From: CAHJXF01 sp038240015
GTDB taxonomy: Bacteria > Pseudomonadota > Gammaproteobacteria > Burkholderiales > Burkholderiaceae_D
Reading direction: 5' to 3'
Assembly (NCBI GenBank): GCA_038240015.1
Contig: JBBSEF010000003.1
Location: forward strand, 1 to 64,000
Length of the DNA: 64,000 bases
The position numbers and the translations under genes were made by a program. This document shows, piece by piece, positions 18,376 through 26,068 of this stretch. The notes beneath the pieces were generated by a model. That model was not told the DNA's origin, made no database searches, and saw only the letters and a list, made by a program, of their open reading frames with translations. Positions within the stretch are counted from its first letter, which is position 1. Each line of letters starts with the position of its first letter.

Positions 18376-19347
18376 ATGAATGATTCGAACACACCTCTGG
18401 CCTACCTGCACACTGCGGGTCCGGCGGCGGACCCGGTGACGCGGCTCGGCTGGGGTCTGGCCACGGTTTCGATCGCCGTCGTCGTCATCGTCGCCGCTCT
18501 GCTGATCGCCGCGATCTTCCGCAAACGTCGCAGCCCGGATTCAGTGGACGGCTCGAGCGACAGGCGCCTGATGCCGCTACGGCAGCGGGAAGGACTGACC
18601 TGGATCTTCGTGGGCACGGGTATCTCGGTGGTGGTGCTCTTCGGCTGCGCCGTGTGGACCCTGATCACACTGGCCGCGATCGCGGCCCCAGTCGGAACGC
18701 CGCGCGTCGTCGTCGAGGTGCGTGGTTTCCAGTATTGGTGGCGGGTCCGCTATCTGGATGCGAAGGGCGCGGTGCTGCTCACGACCGCGAACGAGATCCA
18801 CATTCCGGTCGGCGAGCCGGTCCGGTTCCAATTGTCCAGTGGCGATGTCATCCACTCGTTCTGGGTCCCGTCGCTCGGCGGCAAGATGGATGCCGTCCCC
18901 GGCCAGACGAACGTGACCTGGCTGCAGGCGAGCGCCGTGGGCCGGTATCGCGGGCAGTGCGGAGAGTATTGCGGGGCGCAGCATGCGCACATGGCGCTCT
19001 TCGTCAATGCGGAAAGCCCAGCCGACTTCGACCGCTGGCTCGAACTGCAAAGCGACGACGCGCACGCACCGATGACCGGGCTCGCTGGCGCCGATGTCTT
19101 CGTGGAAAAGTGCGCGGGATGCCATGCGGTCAGGGGCACCGATGCTAAGGGAGCGATCGGTCCGGACCTGACGCATCTAATGGCACGCGAGACGATCGCG
19201 GCCGGCGCACTGCCGAACGGCACGGATTCGCTCAGGCACTGGATCGCCCACACGCAGGACGTCAAGCCGGGAAGCGAGATGCCCGCGGTATTGCTCGACG
19301 CGCGAGAGCTCGACGCGATCGTCGGTTATCTGACGACGCTCGAATGA
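18376..19347 (+). CDS. Cytochrome c oxidase subunit II with fused cytochrome c (caa3 type)
   Basis: This 323-residue protein has two N-terminal membrane helices (around residues 25-48 and 74-98), a periplasmic CuA domain and a C-terminal heme c domain. CuA ligands are seen in DVIHSFWVP and GQCGEYCGAQHAHM; the aromatic patch is FQYWWRV; the heme motif is CAGCH near residue 247. Subunit II normally precedes subunit I; here it lies 3 kb after it and beyond an antiparallel cytochrome gene. It begins 85 bases from the divergent cytochrome c start, so both promoters share that spacer. Confidence 0.93.
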   Translation: MNDSNTPLAYLHTAGPAADPVTRLGWGLATVSIAVVVIVAALLIAAIFRKRRSPDSVDGSSDRRLMPLRQREGLTWIFVGTGISVVVLFGCAVWTLITLAAIAAPVGTPRVVVEVRGFQYWWRVRYLDAKGAVLLTTANEIHIPVGEPVRFQLSSGDVIHSFWVPSLGGKMDAVPGQTNVTWLQASAVGRYRGQCGEYCGAQHAHMALFVNAESPADFDRWLELQSDDAHAPMTGLAGADVFVEKCAGCHAVRGTDAKGAIGPDLTHLMARETIAAGALPNGTDSLRHWIAHTQDVKPGSEMPAVLLDARELDAIVGYLTTLE

Positions 19348-19811
19348 GACGATTCGACGTTCAGACTCCCCGGGCGCCCAGACGACTTTCTGGCAAGACT
19401 CGTAGAAAGTGCAGTGCCCCGATGCACTGCTGGTAGCCGCAAAGGCTATCGCTCATCGCATCGCTCGACCGCTCCTCGGGCTCCAAAAACGTCGAACGGG
19501 CCACTGACCAGCAAAGTTGATGATGTGCATCGCTCTGCACCCATGCGTTGCAACCGGATGGTCGGCGTTAGCTCATGCGGACGGCCGCCCCGGCTCGAAG
19601 GTTGACACGCTAGGTCCATCCACTCGGCGGGATGGCAGCGGTCCGACGATGTCGTCGGCGTCGCTGCGGTGATGAATCGACTATCGACCAGCGCGCGGAC
19701 TTGTATTGAGCCAGCGACTTGGGATTTTGATATCGGTGTCGTATAGCGGGTGTAGCATCGCATCAGCGTTGCGCGCTCGCGGATCGCGAGCCGAGGTGCT
19801 TAAGGAGGAAC
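19348..19811. other. Non-coding interval, nothing recognised
   Basis: This is about 460 bases between the oxidase and a small secreted protein. It contains a short perfect stem GCAGTG/CACTGC around 19412-19431 without a following T run. Open frames here show no protein-like composition. I saw no tRNA or mobile-element signature. Confidence 0.5.
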
Positions 19812-20147
19812 ATGCGCACATGCCTAGCGGTATTAGGATTGGTCTTGCTGGTCGGCTCCGCGTCCGCCGCTGAGTCCATCACGATCGAACAGGTTCACGC
19901 TCTCGATCAAAAATGTGAAGCTGCGCGCGTGGCGAAGCTCACACCGATTCGAGCACGTAAAGTGGACCAATGCGTCGCCGAAGGAGGCCGTTCGCGCGAA
20001 CAGTGCGCGACTTTCTTCAGCACCTACGGCAACAACTCCAGCAGAGTGAGCGGCGGTGTCGTGCGGGGCCAGTTCTACAATCTTCCGCAATGCGTTGCGG
20101 CCACAAAGGCGTTGAGAAGAATGCAAGCCGCTCGCGCGAATCCTTAG
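19812..20147 (+). CDS. Small secreted protein of unknown function
   Basis: This 111-residue protein begins with a clear signal peptide, MRTCLAVLGLVLLVGSASA, followed by a mature part of about 92 residues. The mature chain is basic and has four cysteines (in DQKCEA, DQCVAE, REQCATFF and PQCVAA), which could make two disulfides. AAGGAGGAAC directly precedes the ATG, a strong ribosome binding site. I do not recognise the family. It stands alone between two stretches without genes. Confidence 0.75.
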   Translation: MRTCLAVLGLVLLVGSASAAESITIEQVHALDQKCEAARVAKLTPIRARKVDQCVAEGGRSREQCATFFSTYGNNSSRVSGGVVRGQFYNLPQCVAATKALRRMQAARANP

Positions 20148-20639
20148 ATTTTTTCCGTATCGAGCACGCTTCGTCGATTGATCGGTAGTGAAGAATTGAC
20201 GGGGCGGTCGCGCGACACGCAGGGGCTGGATGCGCCAACCAAGAAGTGCAAAAAGTATTAATTCGGTACGAAGGCACCACCGGCACCGGTGCCGAGCAGG
20301 CGTCGAGCCGCACGATGATTTGGCATCGCGCGTTCGCCAACAAGGAGACGAAGGGCATCAGGCCACGTAGCAGGTATGGTTGAAGTTGGAGTTGCCCCGC
20401 TGTCGCGGAAAAATTTGAGCTCGGAACTCAAACGGATTCGGTCGGCCCGGACGCAGGCTTGGCCACCGGCGGTGTGGCGCATTCCACGCAGGTGCTGCGG
20501 GAGACGCGGTGGCGCAGTGGTGACAGTAAAATGAGCGCAGACTCACGTGCAGCCCTCTGCGTCAACTGTGCGTCAGGTGCTTGGAAATCGGCGTCCTCTC
20601 TGGCTACTCGATTCCGTCGAGCGGCACCACCAAAACGCT
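20148..20639. other. Non-coding interval, nothing recognised
   Basis: This 490-base stretch holds only short frames on both strands, none with a convincing start signal or family resemblance. A reverse-strand frame ending near 20258 reads LLGTGAGGAFVPN but has no supported start. No repeats or RNA genes were noticed. Confidence 0.45.
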
Positions 20640-21272
20640 ATGGGTATACAAGATCGAGACTACTACCGTGAGGAACATCGCAAGGACTCACTGTCGGGGC
20701 AGGGGCGGCGCGGGTCTTCCACTTTTCGAATCGCCCTGATCTGGCTTCTTGTCGGCGCATCGGTTTTCGCTTTCATACGGTTGCTGCAAAGGTTCTATCC
20801 GTCGCCATCGATTGCACCCTTGTTCGTGCCCACTGCTGCAAAATCGAACGGTCGGCAGGAACAGCAAGTGTCGCCCCCGACGCAACGAGCCGTTTCGCCT
20901 CTGCGTGCCGTCCCCGATCAAACAACGCCGAGCCCGCCTACCTCGATCTATCGATGCGGCAGCACCTACAGCAATACTCCGTGCGCAGGAGGAGGGCGCG
21001 CAACTGATGGCGCGGTTGCATCCGGATTTGATTCCCGCCCTAGCGAAAAACTCGCTCGCCTTGTGGACCGGGGACGATCTTCCGAATCAGGAAATGTCTC
21101 GATCGTAACGACTAGCAGCTCAAACGCGCGTCCCGCGATCTGCCAAAGCTTGAATCAGCAAATTGAGTGGATCGATCGAGCCGCTCGCCAGCCACAATCG
21201 GCGTCCGACCAAGATAGTCTGCGCGAAGACCGACGCCGAGCAAGAGACCGACAGGCAGCACTTCGTTGCTGA
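20640..21272 (+). CDS. DUF4124-like membrane-anchored protein
   Basis: This 210-residue protein starts MGIQDRDYYREEHRKD, a start common in a betaproteobacterial family. One membrane helix follows (about residues 30-48, FRIALIWLLVGASVFAFI), then a Pro/Gln/Ser-rich linker, and a small domain with YRCGSTYSNTPCAGG resembling the DUF4124 motif. The C-terminal part has CQSLNQQIEWIDRAARQ and a charged coiled coil ending in Cys. I chose the ATG at 20640 over a frame start 93 bases earlier because of this conserved start. Its role is unknown. Confidence 0.75.
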   Translation: MGIQDRDYYREEHRKDSLSGQGRRGSSTFRIALIWLLVGASVFAFIRLLQRFYPSPSIAPLFVPTAAKSNGRQEQQVSPPTQRAVSPLRAVPDQTTPSPPTSIYRCGSTYSNTPCAGGGRATDGAVASGFDSRPSEKLARLVDRGRSSESGNVSIVTTSSSNARPAICQSLNQQIEWIDRAARQPQSASDQDSLREDRRRARDRQAALRC

Positions 21273-21384
21273 GGCTTTCGGCCGCGGCTGTCACGGAATA
21301 GTCCGTGTCCGCTGTAGTCTCGTGCTGTTGGGAATAGTGGTCATCCCCACAGGCGAGCGAATCATCAACCGTGCCTCGTCGCGC

Positions 21385-22374
21385 TCAACAGGTCGTCGCA
21401 TTCTTTGAGGAAGTGACTTCTCTTGCGGTGCGTATGCTGCGTGCGTTGGCCATGAGACCGCGCACCCACGCGTACCACCCAGACATCCCTTCACCGCTCT
21501 CGGCCGACACGCGCAGAACTTCGATGTCGGGATTGACCTCGCGCGCATAGGCCATGCAGCGCTCGACGTCGAAGCGCACATACGCAAGCAGATCGATTTT
21601 GTTGATGATCATCAGGCTCGAGGCGCGGAACATGTGGGGGTACTTGATCGGCTTGTCTTCGCCTTCGGTCACCGACAGGATCACCACCTTCGCGCGTTCG
21701 CCCAAATCGAAGAGGGCGGGGCAAACGAGGTTGCCGACGTTTTCGATCATGACCACCGAGCCGCTCGGGGGGTCGAGTTGCGCCATGCCGTGCGCGAGCA
21801 TGTTCGCGTCGAGATGACAGCCGGCGCCGGTGTTGATCTGGATCACATCGCAACCGGTCGCACGGATGCGATTGGCATCGTTGGCGGTGGCCTGATCGCC
21901 TTCGATCACGCTGATCGCGAGTTCGCCCTTGAGGTCGGTGAGCGTGCGCTCGAGCAGCGTGGTCTTGCCTGAGCCGGGCGAACTCATCAGGTTCAGCGCC
22001 AGGATATCGCGACCCGCGAGCCAGCCGCGATTGCGTTCGGCCAGCAACTGGTTCTTGGCGAGTATGTCTTCTTCGAGCGTCACCTTGCGCGTTTTTTTTC
22101 GCTGCGCGGGACGGTAGAGATGGGTCGACGTGCGATCGTGGTCGTGCGTGTGATCGTGCGAATGACCATGCTGATGCGAATGATCGGCCGCATGTTGATG
22201 CTCGCCCGGATGCTCATGTTCATCCACATGGTTATGTGCGTGTGCATGCGCATCGGCATCGGCATCGTCATGCGCATGCGTGTGATTCGGCCCATCGCCG
22301 TGCGAGTGCATGCCGGTCTTGGAGTCGGTGAACGTCACCTGACTGGAATCGGAACAACCGCAAGTGGTACACAT
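21385..22374 (-). CDS. hypB: Hydrogenase nickel incorporation GTPase HypB
   Basis: HypB delivers nickel to the hydrogenase large subunit in a GTP-dependent step with HypA. The 329 residues begin MCTTCGCSD, the N-terminal nickel site. A His-rich stretch follows at about residues 22-81 with some 21 histidines, probably for nickel storage. The G domain has Walker A SSPGSGKTTLL, EGDQATANDA, GAGCHLDANM with the metal-site Cys/His, IENVGNLVCP and the NKID base motif. The ATG overlaps the hypA stop (TGATG). It is the last gene of the leftward hydrogenase superlocus and the only hypB seen. Confidence 0.97.
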   Translation of the reverse strand: MCTTCGCSDSSQVTFTDSKTGMHSHGDGPNHTHAHDDADADAHAHAHNHVDEHEHPGEHQHAADHSHQHGHSHDHTHDHDRTSTHLYRPAQRKKTRKVTLEEDILAKNQLLAERNRGWLAGRDILALNLMSSPGSGKTTLLERTLTDLKGELAISVIEGDQATANDANRIRATGCDVIQINTGAGCHLDANMLAHGMAQLDPPSGSVVMIENVGNLVCPALFDLGERAKVVILSVTEGEDKPIKYPHMFRASSLMIINKIDLLAYVRFDVERCMAYAREVNPDIEVLRVSAESGEGMSGWYAWVRGLMANARSIRTAREVTSSKNATTC

Positions 22375-22703
22375 CACGCCACCTCCATTTCCTTGACGTT
22401 CAATTCTTCTCCCGCGACAAGCTGGAGATTGACGCTACCGCAGGCGCAGCGGCCGATCAACTGGGTCAGTGCAACCTCCCCGCCGCAGTCGCGACAGACG
22501 GCCCGACCGGGAACCTCGATGATTTCCAGACGAGCCCCTTCTACCGACGTGCCCTCGGCGCAGATGTCGAAGCAGAATCGCAGCGAGTCGGGCAGCACCG
22601 CGGACAAGCTGCCGACGACGAGCGTGACGCGAAGTACCTGCGCGCCCATCGCTCGCTCGGCGCACATCGAGACCACGCTGCGGGAAATGCTCAACTCATG
22701 CAT
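22374..22703 (-). CDS. hypA: Hydrogenase nickel metallochaperone HypA
   Basis: This 109-residue nickel carrier works with HypB. It begins MHELSIS, whose His2 is the nickel ligand, and has the zinc site CRDCGG near residue 70 and CACG near 86. Length and motifs are normal. It lies between hypE (43 bases upstream) and hypB (overlap). One HypA has to serve both hydrogenases of the cluster unless another exists elsewhere. Confidence 0.96.
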   Translation of the reverse strand: MHELSISRSVVSMCAERAMGAQVLRVTLVVGSLSAVLPDSLRFCFDICAEGTSVEGARLEIIEVPGRAVCRDCGGEVALTQLIGRCACGSVNLQLVAGEELNVKEMEVA

Positions 22704-22746
22704 GTTCGATCACGCCTTTTGGCTAAGCATCGCTTCTCTTGTGCGA

Positions 22747-23838
22747 CTAGCAAATTCTCGGCAACTGCTCGCCGACCAGCATATCGACGATGCGTTGACC
22801 GCCGAACCCGGTGTGCAACACGACGACCCCGCGCGGCTCCTCGGTGACTTCGCCGACGATGGCCGCGTGCTGGCCCGCTGGGTGCGCGCGCATCGCGGCA
22901 AGCAAGCGATCCGCGTCTGCTCGCCGCACCAGCGCGACGAGCTTGCCTTCGTTCGCCAGATACAGCGGATCGAGGCCGAGTATCTCGCACGCACCTTTCA
23001 CCTCTTCGCGCAACGGCAGCGCGTCCTCGTGGATGCGAATCGCGACGTTCGAACTCTGTGCGAATTCATTGAGCACGGTCGCCACCCCGCCGCGCGTTGC
23101 ATCGCGCAGGCAGTGGATGCTCGGGCAGGCTGCGATCATCGCGGCGACCAGTCCGCCCAGGGGCTGGCAATCGCTTTCCACATCCGATTCCAGCGCGAGC
23201 TGCTTGCGCGCGATCAGGATCGCGGTGCCGTGATCGCCGATATATCCGTTGACGATCACCACGTCGCCCGCTTGCGCGTGGGCTGCGGAAATGGAAATGT
23301 TGCGCGCGATGACGCCGATGCCGGCGGTGTTGATGAACAACTTGTCGGCCGAGCCGCGCTCCACCACCTTGGTGTCGCCGGTCACGATGCGCACGCCGGC
23401 GGCGAGCGCTGTGCGCTGCATGCTGGCCGCCACGCGGCGCAGGGCGTCCACCGAAAATCCTTCTTCGAGCACCACGCCGCACGACAGGAACAGCGGCGTC
23501 GCGCCGCTGACCGCGAGATCGTTGACGGTGCCCGCCACCGCCAGCGTGCCGATGTCACCGCCCGGAAAGAACAGGGGATCGACGACGTAGGTGTCGGTCG
23601 TGAACGCGAGCCGATCGCCGTGCGTCGCAAGGTCCGCGAGCGAGACCACCGCCTGGTCTTCCATCGTATTCAGAAGGGGATTGTCGAACGCGCCGAGAAA
23701 TACGTCCTCGATCAAATCGCGCATCGCCTTGCCGCCGCTGCCGTGGGCCATGTTGATGTTCGCGTCGCGCACTTTGCCCGAGCGTCGGCGCATGCCGGAC
23801 TCGATCGCTTGCACCGGTGCGGTGGCGCGATCGTTCAT
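22747..23838 (-). CDS. hypE: Hydrogenase maturation protein HypE (carbamoyl dehydratase)
   Basis: HypE turns the thiocarbamoyl group received from HypF into the cyanide ligands of the NiFe site. The 363-residue protein of the PurM-like fold shows MAHGSGGKAM, FTTDTYVVDPLFFPGG, VAGTVNDLAVSGA, VTGDTKVV and DATRGGVATVLNE, and ends in PRIC, the C-terminal cysteine that carries the modification. The ATG at 23838 overlaps the hypD stop (ATGA). Confidence 0.97.
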   Translation of the reverse strand: MNDRATAPVQAIESGMRRRSGKVRDANINMAHGSGGKAMRDLIEDVFLGAFDNPLLNTMEDQAVVSLADLATHGDRLAFTTDTYVVDPLFFPGGDIGTLAVAGTVNDLAVSGATPLFLSCGVVLEEGFSVDALRRVAASMQRTALAAGVRIVTGDTKVVERGSADKLFINTAGIGVIARNISISAAHAQAGDVVIVNGYIGDHGTAILIARKQLALESDVESDCQPLGGLVAAMIAACPSIHCLRDATRGGVATVLNEFAQSSNVAIRIHEDALPLREEVKGACEILGLDPLYLANEGKLVALVRRADADRLLAAMRAHPAGQHAAIVGEVTEEPRGVVVLHTGFGGQRIVDMLVGEQLPRIC

Positions 23839-25007
23839 GCGATCGCCTTCTGCAGGTCCCGGCCGCGCTCGGGCGACGCGCGCTTCAATCCCGTGGTGTC
23901 GATACGGCCATAGTTGTAATAAGCAGCGCACGCGCCTTCGGAAGAGACCATCAGCGAGCCCAGCGGCATCTCGGGCGTGCAGGCCGTGCCGAAGACCTTG
24001 CATTGATGCGGCTTGATCACGCCCTTCAATACTTCACCGCACTGACACGACTTGGGATCGGCGATCTTGAGATTGGGTACCGGGAACCTGCGCTCCGCAT
24101 CGAACTCGGCATAGGACTCGCGCACGCGCACTCCCGAGTGGTCGATCGATCCCAGGCCTCGCCATTCGAAGAACTCGCGCAGCTCGAACACTTCGGAGAT
24201 CGCGGCCAGCGCTTGCGCATTGCCGTTCTCGGGAACGATACGTCCGTACTGATTCTCGACCTCGCTACGCCCGTCAGCAATCTGCTTCAAGACCATGTAC
24301 ATCGAATGCAATACATCGAGCGGCTCGAATCCCGCAACCGTGATTGGCTTGCCGTAGTGCTTCGCGATGAAGTCGTAGGGACGCGTGCCGATCACCATGC
24401 TCACATGTCCCGGTCCGAGAAATCCATCGAGATGCAGATCGGGCGAATCGAGGATCGCCTTGATGGTCGGGATGATCGTGATGTGATTGCAGAACAGCGA
24501 GAAATTCTTGACGCCTTCGGCTTTCGCTTGCAGTACGGTCATCGCGGTGCTGGGCATCGTGGTTTCGAATCCGAGGCCGAAGAAGATCACCTCGCGGTCG
24601 GGGTGCTCTTGCGCGAGCTTCAACGCATCGAGTGGCGAATACACCATGCGCACGTCGGCGCCGTCGGCCTTGGCCTTGAGCAGACTCTTCTTCGAACCGG
24701 GCACCCGCATCGCGTCGCCGAAGGTGGTGAAGATCACGTGCGGGATTTCGGCGAGCGCCACGCAATCGTCGACTCTTCCCATCGGCAGCACACAGACCGG
24801 ACAGCCGGGACCGTGAACGAATTCGACCGTGTCGGGCAGCAGTTGCTGGATGCCGTAGCGGAAGATCGAATGCGTGTGTCCGCCACACACCTCCATGATC
24901 TGCAACGGTCGCTGCTTCGCGCGTTCGATGCGCGCGACCACGCCGCGAATTTCCTTCTCCAACGCGCGGGCCTTGGCCGGATCGCGGAACTCGTCGACAT
25001 ATTTCAC
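23835..25007 (-). CDS. hypD: Hydrogenase maturation protein HypD
   Basis: HypD is the iron-sulfur scaffold on which Fe(CN)2CO is assembled with HypC. The 390 residues include MEVCGGHTHSIFRYG, HGPGCPVCVLP, FGLGFETTMPSTA, FLGPGHVS, and the C-terminal cysteines of CQCGEV, HQCKVFG, CTPEMPLG and SEGACAAYY. The start is the GTG at 25007, after GGAAGGAGC, overlapping the stop of the SIS gene (GTGA). Confidence 0.96.
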   Translation of the reverse strand: MKYVDEFRDPAKARALEKEIRGVVARIERAKQRPLQIMEVCGGHTHSIFRYGIQQLLPDTVEFVHGPGCPVCVLPMGRVDDCVALAEIPHVIFTTFGDAMRVPGSKKSLLKAKADGADVRMVYSPLDALKLAQEHPDREVIFFGLGFETTMPSTAMTVLQAKAEGVKNFSLFCNHITIIPTIKAILDSPDLHLDGFLGPGHVSMVIGTRPYDFIAKHYGKPITVAGFEPLDVLHSMYMVLKQIADGRSEVENQYGRIVPENGNAQALAAISEVFELREFFEWRGLGSIDHSGVRVRESYAEFDAERRFPVPNLKIADPKSCQCGEVLKGVIKPHQCKVFGTACTPEMPLGSLMVSSEGACAAYYNYGRIDTTGLKRASPERGRDLQKAIA

Positions 25008-25693
25008 GATGCGCTCCTTCCCATCAGTGCGCCGCGCTCGTCGGCAAGCAGCGTGTGCGTGAGGTCCCACAGGATGTGATAGATCGCCACATGGGTTTCC
25101 TGAATGCGGTGAATGCTGTTGCTCGGTACCACCAGGCAATGATCGAGCGCGCCGCTCGCGGCCATCTTGCCGCCGTCATTGCCCGAAAGACCGATCGTCA
25201 CGACGCCCATTTCCTTCGCCTTGCGAAACGCGGCTAGCAGATTTTCCGAGTTGCCGCTGGTGGACACGCCGATCAGGCCGTCACCTGATCGCGCCTGCGC
25301 GATCACCTGCCGCACGAAGACGTGGTCGAATCCGACGTCGTTGCCCACCGCCGTCATCATCGCGGCATCGGTCACGAGATTGACCGCGGGCAACGCCGGT
25401 CGGCCGGCGGTGACCGGATGCAGGAACTCGACCGCGATATGCGCCGCGTCGCAGCTCGATCCGCCGTTGCCCATGCAATACAGCCTGCCGTCGCGGCGAT
25501 AGACGTCGGCGATCGCTCGAGCGACCGCGACGACCGCGGCTGCGTTTTCCTCGAAGAACCGGCGCTTGGTGTCGACACTGTCTTCGGCCTTCTGCCGCAC
25601 CGACTCGAGCAATGCCAGATACAGCTTGTCCGCATCCTGCTTCGCACCGTGCAGGAAGGGATAGAGTTCTTGCAAGGCGTCAGAGTTGGTCAC
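25004..25693 (-). CDS. SIS-domain phosphosugar isomerase (GmhA-like) within the hyp operon
   Basis: This 229-residue protein matches the phosphoheptose isomerase type of SIS domain, with MGNGGSSCDAAHIAVEF, GVSTSGNSENLLAA and VVTIGLSGNDGG. GmhA normally makes D-glycero-D-manno-heptose 7-phosphate for lipopolysaccharide. Here it is locked into the maturation operon: 72 bases after hypC and overlapping hypD. SIS genes are also known in actinobacterial hydrogenase clusters, where their role is unclear. The start is a GTG without an obvious ribosome binding site. Enzyme class is likely; substrate and link to hydrogenase are unknown. Confidence 0.85.
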   Translation of the reverse strand: MTNSDALQELYPFLHGAKQDADKLYLALLESVRQKAEDSVDTKRRFFEENAAAVVAVARAIADVYRRDGRLYCMGNGGSSCDAAHIAVEFLHPVTAGRPALPAVNLVTDAAMMTAVGNDVGFDHVFVRQVIAQARSGDGLIGVSTSGNSENLLAAFRKAKEMGVVTIGLSGNDGGKMAASGALDHCLVVPSNSIHRIQETHVAIYHILWDLTHTLLADERGALMGRSAS

Positions 25694-25765
25694 GATGGCC
25701 GGAAGTTGATCAAATGAGAATGGGAAGACGTCGGTCGCTGTGATTAGCGTTCATCGACTCATGCA

Positions 25766-26047
25766 TCAAGCACGAGCCGACATGCGCATCGCGTCGAGCT
25801 CCATCTGCACTTCGCCCATTTCCGTGAGCAGTGCCAGCGTTCGCGCGGCTTCGTCTTCGTCGATGCGGCTCATCGCGAAGCCGACGTGAACCAGCACCCA
25901 GTCACCCAGGCAGGACTCCGCGGAATGATTTTCGTTGACGATGCAGCCGATGTTGATGGTGCGCTTGACACCGCCGACGTTTACGATCGCAAGCTTCTTG
26001 TCGGGATCGGTGACTTCGATGATCTGTCCTGGAATGCCCAAGCACAT
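25766..26047 (-). CDS. hypC: Hydrogenase assembly chaperone HypC
   Basis: This 93-residue chaperone shuttles the iron complex from HypD to the large-subunit precursor. It begins MCLGIPGQ, whose Cys2 is essential, and carries GDWVLVHVGFAMSRID. GGAG lies just before the ATG. It follows hypF by 21 bases. Only one HypC is present although the cluster encodes two different large subunits. Confidence 0.96.
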   Translation of the reverse strand: MCLGIPGQIIEVTDPDKKLAIVNVGGVKRTINIGCIVNENHSAESCLGDWVLVHVGFAMSRIDEDEAARTLALLTEMGEVQMELDAMRMSARA

Positions 26048-26068
26048 GATGTTCTCCGTTCGGACGTT

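Noticed and set aside
19348..20639. Possible tRNA or small RNA genes in the gene-poor stretch
   Set aside because: No cloverleaf arms or TTCGA-type T-loop block with acceptor pairing was found; the short hairpins lack a T run.
22135..22310. Tandem-repeat-like DNA in hypB
   Set aside because: It encodes the HypB His-rich nickel-storage segment; no exact repeat unit, so not a repeat or CRISPR feature.
22120..23913. A 597-codon plus-strand open frame opposite hypB, hypA and hypE
   Set aside because: The first part is the mirror of the His-rich HypB stretch; the hyp genes are unambiguous.
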